DNA of 18,748 nucleotides from assembly GCA_025450375.1 (NCBI GenBank), contig JANWHO010000336.1, positions 1 through 18,748 of the forward strand, given 5' to 3'. The notes under the pieces are model-generated. The model was not told the DNA's origin. It did no database searches and saw only the letters and a list, made by a program, of their open reading frames with translations. The stretch comes from Chloroflexota bacterium (GTDB lineage: Bacteria > Chloroflexota > UBA5177 > JANWHV01). This document shows positions 1 through 5,956 of the stretch, piece by piece; within the stretch, counting starts at the first letter, position 1; every line of letters starts with the position of its first letter. The translations under genes and the position numbers were made by a program.

Positions 1-1
1 C

Positions 2-109
2 CGGCAAGGGGACGTCCTGAGCGGGATGGCCCCGTCGCCGCTCCCCGAGATCGCACTGCGGACGGACGGGGGAGTGGTCTACGCGCTCGGCACGCGCGAG
101 ACGGTCTAA
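2..109 (+). CDS. 3' end of an unidentified protein (partial, enters from the left edge)
   Basis: An open frame runs from the left edge to a TAA at 107-109 and encodes about 35 residues, ending in the segment ALRTDGGVVYALGTRETV. The alternation of short beta-like hydrophobic stretches with Gly/Asp turns looks like a real C-terminus, but it is too short to assign to a family. It is on the same strand as the cupredoxin gene and ends 221 bases before it. A short inverted repeat follows the stop. Family and function are unknown. It could also be a chance open frame, because GC-rich DNA yields these easily. Confidence 0.5.
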   Translation, partial: RQGDVLSGMAPSPLPEIALRTDGGVVYALGTRETV

Positions 110-131
110 CCCCCCACGTACGGACCTGTAA

Positions 132-149
132 CACCCACCTGTATGGGTG
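132..149. promoter_or_regulatory. short inverted repeat between the partial gene and the cupredoxin operon
   Basis: CACCCA (132-137) and TGGGTG (144-149) are perfect inverted arms around a 6-base centre, 23 bases after the upstream stop. It could be an operator for the metal-related operon downstream, or a weak terminator stem for the gene upstream. There is no T-tract, which argues against a classic intrinsic terminator. It does not match the usual CsoR operator closely enough to call one. Role uncertain. Confidence 0.25.
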
Positions 150-330
150 AATGAGGCTTGCGCGGGGGCGACCCGACGGCGCCTAGCCTGGAGAGGCCGG
201 CATCGCGAACCGGCGTTTCCAGGCGCCGCGAGCCTGTATCAGGTCCGTTATCAAGGAGCGTGGTCCCCGGAGTCCGGCCGGCTGCCGGAAGGCCGCGCGT
301 TCAATGCAAACTGGAAAGTAGGTATCTCCG

Positions 331-807
331 ATGCTTCGCGCCTTCCGAACCTTCAAGCCCCGATCCGTGCTGGTGCCCTTACTCCTGGTCGCCCTGGGGG
401 CGCCCGGCGGCCTGATCGCCGGCCAGGCGGCCAGCGCCCTGGCCGGCTCCTCCGCCGCGCACGCCGGCGCCTCGCCCATGGCTGGGATGGCCGGGATGGA
501 CATGTCCGCCTCGGCCTCCCGTGGCGCGAGTAAGCCGGTCAAGATGTTGCACCGGAAGGTGATCCAGATCACGATCAACAACTTCGCCTTCAGCCCAGCC
601 ACGGTGGAAGTGTCACCTGGTACGAAGGTCGTCTGGATCAATCATGACAGCGATCCGCATACGGTGGACAGCAGCAAGAACGTCTGGACCTCGGAGGCGC
701 TCGATACCGATGGCCGGTTTACCCGCGTGTTCAAGGCGAGCGGCACCTTTCCCTACTACTGCAGCATCCACCCCTTCATGCATGCCACCGTGATCGTCGT
801 CAAATAG
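331..807 (+). CDS. Secreted amicyanin/plastocyanin-type cupredoxin
   Basis: This 158-residue protein is a probable type 1 copper protein acting outside the membrane in electron transfer or copper handling. Residues 1-35 form a signal-like segment: a basic start (Arg3, Arg6, Lys9, Arg11), a hydrophobic core at 13-30 and small residues after it. A Met-rich linker follows (MAGMAGMDM, 50-58). The cupredoxin domain spans about 75-158. The copper ligands are visible: His110 in SDPHTV, then Cys144, His147 and Met150 in YYCSIHPFM. The C-x2-H-x2-M spacing is that of amicyanin rather than plastocyanin. The ATG at 331 precedes the signal sequence; its ribosome site is weak (GTAGG about 8 bases upstream). 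The phosphoesterase gene starts 15 bases after its stop, so the two are almost certainly co-transcribed. Fold and ligands are secure; the redox partner is not known. Confidence 0.9.
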   Translation: MLRAFRTFKPRSVLVPLLLVALGAPGGLIAGQAASALAGSSAAHAGASPMAGMAGMDMSASASRGASKPVKMLHRKVIQITINNFAFSPATVEVSPGTKVVWINHDSDPHTVDSSKNVWTSEALDTDGRFTRVFKASGTFPYYCSIHPFMHATVIVVK

Positions 808-822
808 CGAGAGGCATTTCCA

Positions 823-1788
823 ATGAGCAACGTTATCGAACACGACCATCAAGAGGACGGGATTGACCGCCGGGGGTTCCTTAGCTGTATGGCCTGGGCG
901 GGCACGGGCGTGGTATGGGCCCTCTCCGGTGGTCGCGTGGTGTCGACCGCCCTGGCCGATACACCGGCCGCGATGAAGTCGGCGGCGGGAGCCGACGTTA
1001 CCTTCGTCCAGATCAGCGACAGCCATGTCGGGTTCCATCAGGGGGCGAACAAAAACGTGATCGGCACCTTCGAGGAGGCGGCGCGCCGGATCAATGCCCT
1101 GCCAACTCGGCCCGCCTTTGTCATGCACACGGGAGACCATGTCCATCTCTCCACGGTCGGGGAGTTCGACACCGTAAAGCAGGTCATGGGCACGATCAAG
1201 ACCGACCGCACCTTCAACGTGCCCGGAGAGCACGATGTGTTTGTCGATCATGGGAAGCGGTATTTGCAAATGTTCGGCAAAGGTAGCCGAGGCGCCGGCT
1301 ACTATAGCTTCGACACTGGCGGCGTCCACTTCCTGGCCCTTGCCAACGTGCAGCAGGCCGAGGGGCAGGGTGGGCTGAAGGGCCTGGGCCTCCTGGGTCC
1401 CGAACAACTGGCCTTCATCAAGAAGGACTTGGCGCCGTTGTCGGCGGATACCCCGCTGGTCCTCTTCAGCCACGTACCGTTACTGGCGGTCTATCCAAAA
1501 TGGGGCTGGGCCACCGAGGACAGCACGCAGGTGCTGGCTCTGGTCAAGCGATTCAGTTCGGTCACCGCCCTGAATGGTCACATTCATCAGATCATCAGCA
1601 AAACGGAGGGGAACATCACCATGCACACTGCCGCCTCGACCGCCTATCCGCTGCACGCGCCGGGCCAGGTGGCGCCCACCCCGCTGGTGCTCCCCGCGCC
1701 CAGCCTGCCCAAGCGGATCGGGATCCGCACGGTGGATTTCGTGCAAGGTAGCTCGTCACTGGCCCTGAAGGATCAGTCCTTCGCTTGA
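823..1788 (+). CDS. Tat-exported calcineurin-like metallophosphoesterase
   Basis: This 321-residue binuclear-metal phosphoesterase is likely exported folded. The N-terminus carries a twin-arginine signal (DRRGFL, 15-20, then a hydrophobic stretch to about 35). Conserved blocks are ISDSHVG (Asp66, His68), TGDH (Asp105), PGEHD (134-138), FSHVP (His217) and NGHIH (His253, His255), which together outline the metal centre. Two positions differ from the usual family pattern. The block normally read GNH(D/E) is GEHD, so the bridging Asn is Glu135, and the Asp/Asn normally following GDxx is His108. A GAGAGG ribosome site lies about 8 bases before the ATG. The gene follows the cupredoxin gene by 15 bases. 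Folded export would suit a metalloenzyme loaded in the cytoplasm. The substrate cannot be read from sequence. A hairpin repeat lies just downstream. Confidence 0.88.
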   Translation: MSNVIEHDHQEDGIDRRGFLSCMAWAGTGVVWALSGGRVVSTALADTPAAMKSAAGADVTFVQISDSHVGFHQGANKNVIGTFEEAARRINALPTRPAFVMHTGDHVHLSTVGEFDTVKQVMGTIKTDRTFNVPGEHDVFVDHGKRYLQMFGKGSRGAGYYSFDTGGVHFLALANVQQAEGQGGLKGLGLLGPEQLAFIKKDLAPLSADTPLVLFSHVPLLAVYPKWGWATEDSTQVLALVKRFSSVTALNGHIHQIISKTEGNITMHTAASTAYPLHAPGQVAPTPLVLPAPSLPKRIGIRTVDFVQGSSSLALKDQSFA

Positions 1789-1821
1789 GGGAATGACACC
1801 TCCTGGGAGCGCGAGCATCTT

Positions 1822-1900
1822 AGTAGGGGCACCCTTGTGGGTGCCCTTGGCGATCCGGACTAGGGCACCCATCACCCAGAGGGTACCCGGTGCCCCTACT
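1822..1900. repeat. Intergenic double-hairpin repeat, copy 1
   Basis: This 79-base element lies between the convergent phosphoesterase and nucleoside hydrolase genes. Its ends are complementary: AGTAGGGGCACC (1822-1833) against GGTGCCCCTACT (1889-1900). Inside are a left hairpin (GGGCACCC, TTGT loop, GGGTGCCC) and a right hairpin starting with AGGGCACC and containing CCCAGAGGG. A second copy is at 17824-17901. The right-hand 38 bases (1862-1899 here, 17864-17901 there) are identical, while the roughly 15-base spacer between the hairpins differs. The structure fits a REP-like or miniature non-autonomous repeat. Six bases separate it from the nucleoside hydrolase stop, so it could also terminate transcription from both sides. 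No coding capacity and no transposase nearby. Confidence 0.85.
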
Positions 1901-1906
1901 CGGCTG

Positions 1907-2836
1907 CTACTCCACTAGCAGCGCGTCCAGCATCCGCTTGAAACCAGGGCCGTCACTTCGGAGTCCTACCGTGCAATTCGCGGGCCGTTCGTAGACGCCG
2001 AAACGATCCACGACCGTCTCGCCTCGGGTCAACTCGCCTTTTGTCTCCACGTCCACGAAGCACCGCGCGTGCTCCAGAAGGAGCGAGCGGTCAATAGCGA
2101 TCGCCATGGTGATTGGGTCGGGCATGTCGATGCCGTCGATCCCGTACTTCGCCACGGCGCTAATCAGCACCTGATTAATATCCAGCACGAAGTCCGCGTA
2201 CCGTGAATTCATGGCCCGCAGGCGCCGTTGATCCTCCGGATTATACACCGCGTCGCCCCGGCACAACTCGATTCCGATCATGACTAGCGGCATGCCGGAG
2301 TTGAAGACAATCCGTGCTGCTTCCGGATCCTCCCAGATGTTGTATTCGGCGGACGGGGTGACGTTGGCAATCACGTTGGCGGCCCCGCCCATCACCACCG
2401 TCTCCTTGACCAAGCCGGCGATTCCGGGGTCGCGGACGAGAGCGGCGGCAATGTTGGAGAGCGGACCCAGGGTAACCAGGGTGAACTCACCGGGATTGTC
2501 TCGGATCAGCCGGATCAGGGCATCCACCGCGTGCTCTTCCTGGGCGGCCGCCTTGGGGAGGGGGAAGTTCTGGTTCCCCATTCCGTCCTCGCCATGAATG
2601 GACTTGGCGTCCGCGTGCGCGCCGAGGATCGGCTTGGCCAGGCCCTTGTAGACGGGCACGTCGGTGCCGCAAAACTCCATCGTATAGAGCGTATTCCGGG
2701 TCGCCTGCTCCATCCCTACGTTCCCGGCCACCGTGGTAATCGCCTCCACCACGATGTCCGGGCTCCGAAAGGCGATCAAGAGGGCTACCGCGTCGTCGGA
2801 GCCACAGTCGGTATCGATAAGAAAGCGCCGCACCAC
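1907..2836 (-). CDS. Inosine-uridine-preferring-type nucleoside hydrolase
   Basis: This 309-residue protein of the IUNH family hydrolyses the N-glycosidic bond of ribonucleosides to free base and ribose, normally for salvage in the cytoplasm. Length is typical. Calcium-binding signature DTDCGSDDA (8-16, with Asp10, Asp14 and Asp15) is intact. Further family blocks are HGEDGMG (81-87), TLGPLSN (122-128), AEYNIWEDPEAA (163-174, with Asn166) and MPDP (238-241), where Asp240 is the last calcium ligand. In many members the residue before that Asp is a catalytic His (HDP); here it is Pro239. Start is a GTG at 2834-2836 with an AAGGG ribosome site about 7 bases upstream; the ATG just upstream is out of frame. 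No signal peptide. It lies 63 bases downstream of the phosphodiesterase gene and may share its transcript. Base preference cannot be told from sequence. Confidence 0.92.
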   Translation of the reverse strand: MVRRFLIDTDCGSDDAVALLIAFRSPDIVVEAITTVAGNVGMEQATRNTLYTMEFCGTDVPVYKGLAKPILGAHADAKSIHGEDGMGNQNFPLPKAAAQEEHAVDALIRLIRDNPGEFTLVTLGPLSNIAAALVRDPGIAGLVKETVVMGGAANVIANVTPSAEYNIWEDPEAARIVFNSGMPLVMIGIELCRGDAVYNPEDQRRLRAMNSRYADFVLDINQVLISAVAKYGIDGIDMPDPITMAIAIDRSLLLEHARCFVDVETKGELTRGETVVDRFGVYERPANCTVGLRSDGPGFKRMLDALLVE

Positions 2837-2899
2837 ATCCTGCCCTTCACTATTTCCTGGCTCATGCGTCTACACCTGGTGGATGATAGCGCACATGCT

Positions 2900-4417
2900 C
2901 TAGGAGGCGCTGAGCAAGACCATCTGGCGGTGCATCGGTTCCAGACTCCCCAGAGGACCGCCGGCGTAATAGTCGATCTCGTAGGAACCGACCAGCCCGC
3001 TCAGGGTGAGCGATACCGTGGCGCCGGGAACCACGGTAAAGGCTGGCGGCACGCTCTCCACGGGGTAGACGCGGTAGAATACGGATGTCCCTGACGCATT
3101 GGGCGGGCAGTTGAGCGTGAGCAAGCGGCAGATTCGGGGATAGTCAGCGGTGCTCGCACCCTGGGCCCGCACACTGACGGTCGTGGCGCTCGTGACCACT
3201 ATGGGCACGGACCCCGACGCGCTCGGGGGCGCGCCATTGAACTCCAGGGTGCTGATCGGAAGGGTATCGAGCATTTCAGCGAGCGCGACCAGGGGCACGG
3301 TTTCCGGAAAATCAGTGGTGATCACATTGAGATGTGGCCGGTACAGGGCGGGAGACTGGGCCAACAGGCTCAGCAGCCGCGCGAGCATTGGCTTGTTGGA
3401 GGCGGCCAACTCGAGCAGCGAGTGTGGCGGATGGAGAATATGGGCGGGATCAAGATAGCGATCCATGATGCCCGCTCTGATCATGCTTGGCACTGGGGTC
3501 ATTTGCAGTTGCAGATCAAAGAACGACGCTCTGGATGCGGAATACTTCGTCCGAATGTCGCAACCGCACCGCAGATTCGCGGTTACTTGCTGCTCCAGGG
3601 TCGCCAGGCGATCGGTCTGGGGCCAGGCGATACTGGTGTCGGCGTACGGCCAGAAGGATGGATTATTCCGGGTGGTTGCCGCGTCGCTGTAGAGGACTAT
3701 GATCCGGCCAGGGGTCCGCCAGATGTCATTCAGGGTCATCGCGGCGCCGAGCGACCCAGGTGGAATCAGTTGCCCGGCGAAGGTCGTGGCGATTTGCGCG
3801 GCGAGTTGTTGATTCCGCGCGGGGGTGAGACTGTCCTGGTTACCGATTGAGGCGAAGTGGTGGAAGTCCAGGATGACCACCTCCTTGGGGTGGGCCTGGA
3901 TGAAGTGCTCGATCGGGGTAAGCACCGTGCTTTGCATCTCGCCGCCGTAGAGTCCATGACAGATATACAGAGCCGGATCCGGGTTTGGCCCACTGCATAC
4001 CCTCAGATCGAGGTAGCGGGCGCCGTTGACCAGTTGCTGACCAATTGAGGCATCTTGCGCCCGTCCCCAGGGCAGGAACATGCGGTTCAGGATGGCGTGC
4101 CGCACGAGCCCGTCGAGCGCGTTCATCTGCCTTCCCGACCATTGCTTGCCAAACTGATCGGGCGAGAAAGGCACACCCTTCAGGAAGGGATCGGGAGCGC
4201 TCCCCGTAATTGAGGACGTGCCGGAGTCATGCGTACCGGGAATGACTAACTGGTTCAGGGGTACGTCGCCGATCCGCTCGGCCAGCGCGCCCATCCAGTT
4301 CGATGCGTCGATCGCCGCCGAAACATCCGCGGCCGCCCGCGCCGAAGACCGAGCTGCCGCGCCGAGATTGGCCGCCACGAACAGAATCAGGATAAGTACG
4401 CGCGTGATGCCGGACAT
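2900..4417 (-). CDS. Secreted PI-PLC X-domain phosphodiesterase
   Basis: This 505-residue exported protein resembles bacterial phosphatidylinositol-specific phospholipase C, which cleaves the glycerol-phosphate bond of inositol lipids by acid-base catalysis with two histidines. The equivalent residues are visible: His63 and Asp64 in IPGTHDSG, Asp137 and Arg139 in ARYLDLRV, and His154 in YICHGLYGG, followed by the conserved strand VVILDF (180-185). Residues 1-30 form a signal peptide. About 400-505 form a beta-rich, Ser/Thr/Val-rich C-terminal domain of unclear role. I chose the ATG at 4415-4417 because AAGGA lies 8 bases upstream and the signal peptide starts there; an upstream ATG at 4501 would add 28 residues that lack signal character. 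The true substrate is unknown, since many bacterial X-domain proteins have not been tested on inositol lipids. Confidence 0.85.
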   Translation of the reverse strand: MSGITRVLILILFVAANLGAAARSSARAAADVSAAIDASNWMGALAERIGDVPLNQLVIPGTHDSGTSSITGSAPDPFLKGVPFSPDQFGKQWSGRQMNALDGLVRHAILNRMFLPWGRAQDASIGQQLVNGARYLDLRVCSGPNPDPALYICHGLYGGEMQSTVLTPIEHFIQAHPKEVVILDFHHFASIGNQDSLTPARNQQLAAQIATTFAGQLIPPGSLGAAMTLNDIWRTPGRIIVLYSDAATTRNNPSFWPYADTSIAWPQTDRLATLEQQVTANLRCGCDIRTKYSASRASFFDLQLQMTPVPSMIRAGIMDRYLDPAHILHPPHSLLELAASNKPMLARLLSLLAQSPALYRPHLNVITTDFPETVPLVALAEMLDTLPISTLEFNGAPPSASGSVPIVVTSATTVSVRAQGASTADYPRICRLLTLNCPPNASGTSVFYRVYPVESVPPAFTVVPGATVSLTLSGLVGSYEIDYYAGGPLGSLEPMHRQMVLLSAS

Positions 4418-4473
4418 GGGTTGGATCCTTGCTGCTGTGGGTGACCGCACCGGCGTGGCTGGGAGTAGCGTCC

Positions 4474-4501
4474 AGTATGTGCTCCCCGCGCCGATGCCCA
4501 A
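4474..4501 (-). promoter_or_regulatory. Possible promoter for the PI-PLC-like gene
   Basis: On the minus strand TTGGGC (plus 4496-4501) and CATACT (plus 4474-4479) are separated by 16 bases, a plausible -35/-10 pair for a housekeeping sigma factor. Predicted start is about 50 bases before the ATG at 4417. Matches are partial, so this is only a candidate. Confidence 0.3.
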
Positions 4502-4577
4502 GTTGTAAGCACGGTACTACAGGTTACGGTACCGCGAAAGGCCGATTAGAGCGAACGGCCGCTACTTGATACTCCTC

Positions 4578-4586
4578 TGCTATGCT
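4578..4586 (+). promoter_or_regulatory. Possible extended -10 element before the MFS gene
   Basis: TGC-TATGCT resembles an extended -10 (TGnTATAAT) and lies about 60 bases before the MFS start. It also resembles TGC-TATACT before the GT39 gene at 5896-5904. No convincing -35 element is present at 16-18 bases. Confidence 0.22.
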
Positions 4587-4644
4587 CAGGAATACGTCCG
4601 TGTGTAGCTGGAGATCTATTGGTTATGTGTAGGAATAGGCGCGG

Positions 4645-5895
4645 TTGGCCGTGGGTTGGCGGCGCCTGCCCATGACCGATCCGCTCAGTCCTCATGCCCG
4701 CCACACCGCCCGCATCGTTCTCTGGTATACGCTTTCCAAAGGGCTGACTCTCGCCATCTTCGGCCTGGTCTTCAATCTCTATCTCTACGCCGAGGGGTAT
4801 GACCGCCAGTTCATTGGCATTATCAATGCCATGTCCGCGATCAGCAGCCTGATCGCCGCCGTCCCCATCGGCCTCCTGGGAGACCGCATTGGCCAACGCC
4901 CCCTGTTGTTGATTACTGGTTTCGTCAATCCCCTTACCATGCTGGGCCTCGCACTCACCAACACCGCTCCTGTCCTGATCATCTTCTCACTCGCCAATGG
5001 GGTGATCGCCACTATGTACTGGGTCAGCGCTATTCCCCTCCTGGCCGCGAGTACGAGACCCGATCGGCGGGTGCGTCTTTTCGCGCTCAACTCGTTCCTG
5101 CTCTGGGGCGCGGGCTCACTTGGCTATTTGCTTGGTGGTCAGGTCGTCGCGGCGGGGGCGCGCGTCCTCGGTGAATCGTCACGCTCGGTCGGTCCCCTGC
5201 GCTGGGGGATGCTGGCCGTGGTGGTGGTCGGGTTCCTGGGCGCTATCCCTCTCCCGCTGCTCCGTCATGTCCCTCGCGCGCGGAAACCCAAGAGCGAACG
5301 AGCCCCCTACGACGTGCGGCTCTACCTGAGGCTGCTGGGACCGGACATGCTCCTCACCTGTGGCGGCGGCTCGGTGGCCGGCTTTGTCGGCCTCTACCTT
5401 ACGCTCCGCTTCGGCATGCGGCCCGCCAGCCTGGGCACCTTCCTCACTATCAGCGGCCTGGTCGGCGGCGGGTTAGTGCTTCTGGCCCCGCGAGTGGCCG
5501 ACAAACTGGGGACCACGCGAGCCGCCATTGCCATGCAAGCCGGGGGAGTCCCCGCGATTCTCCTTCTCACCCTGGCCCCCGTCCAGGCCGCCTCCATGGC
5601 CGGTGAGCTGCTGCGGAACGGTTTCCGCTCCATGGGCGATCCGGTCTACAACGCCTTTGCCATGGCCAGTGTCCCCGCCGAGCAGCGCGCCACGATCAGC
5701 GGCCTGTATGCCGTCACCTGGAGTATCGGTTTCAGCCTGGGACCGGCAGTTAGCGGTGCCATTCAACAGCGCGCCGGCTTCACCCCGGCCTTCCTGGCCG
5801 GGGCTTGCAGCATGAGCGCGGGTGTACTGCTGCTGTGGTGGTTCTTTCAGCGAGGAGGACGCTTGGCGAACCCTCACTTACTTTCGGCGAACTGA
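4645..5895 (+). CDS. MFS transporter, 12 transmembrane segments
   Basis: This 416-residue inner-membrane carrier belongs to the major facilitator superfamily. The first half contains the family's cytoplasmic loop signature, here GLLGDRIGQRP at about 77-87, between helices 2 and 3. A basic central loop (RHVPRARKPKSER, about 208-220) divides two six-helix halves. The last strongly hydrophobic segment ends in a short basic tail. Start choice is uncertain. The TTG at 4645 has AGG 5 bases upstream; a GTG at 4651 and an ATG at 4672 are in frame, but the ATG lacks any ribosome site. Substrate is unknown; drug or metabolite export and sugar transport are both possible. It is followed at 61 bases by the GT39-type gene. 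Confidence 0.88.
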   Translation: MAVGWRRLPMTDPLSPHARHTARIVLWYTLSKGLTLAIFGLVFNLYLYAEGYDRQFIGIINAMSAISSLIAAVPIGLLGDRIGQRPLLLITGFVNPLTMLGLALTNTAPVLIIFSLANGVIATMYWVSAIPLLAASTRPDRRVRLFALNSFLLWGAGSLGYLLGGQVVAAGARVLGESSRSVGPLRWGMLAVVVVGFLGAIPLPLLRHVPRARKPKSERAPYDVRLYLRLLGPDMLLTCGGGSVAGFVGLYLTLRFGMRPASLGTFLTISGLVGGGLVLLAPRVADKLGTTRAAIAMQAGGVPAILLLTLAPVQAASMAGELLRNGFRSMGDPVYNAFAMASVPAEQRATISGLYAVTWSIGFSLGPAVSGAIQQRAGFTPAFLAGACSMSAGVLLLWWFFQRGGRLANPHLLSAN

Positions 5896-5904
5896 TGCTA
5901 TACT
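5896..5904 (+). promoter_or_regulatory. Candidate extended -10 promoter for the GT39-type gene
   Basis: TGC-TATACT lies just after the MFS stop and about 53 bases before the proposed start of the next gene. The 9-mer GCTATACTG recurs at 15916-15924 upstream of the secreted phosphoesterase. No clear -35 element is visible, which is acceptable for an extended -10 promoter. Confidence 0.35.
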
Positions 5905-5956
5905 GCCTCCGGATTGCCCCAGATACGGTCAGGATGAGGAGGAGGCGATCAGCAGC

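Noticed and set aside
613..1473. 286-residue minus-strand frame across the cupredoxin and phosphoesterase genes
   Set aside because: Both plus-strand genes have intact ligand sets and export signals; the minus frame has no motif.
1822..1900. Riboswitch or CRISPR interpretation of the hairpin repeat
   Set aside because: Only two dispersed copies without regular spacers, located after as well as before genes; a dispersed repeat explains it better.
4549..4560. GAGCGAACGGCC shared with 17764-17775
   Set aside because: A single 12-base match with no shared context or symmetry; in GC-rich DNA of this length it may be chance.
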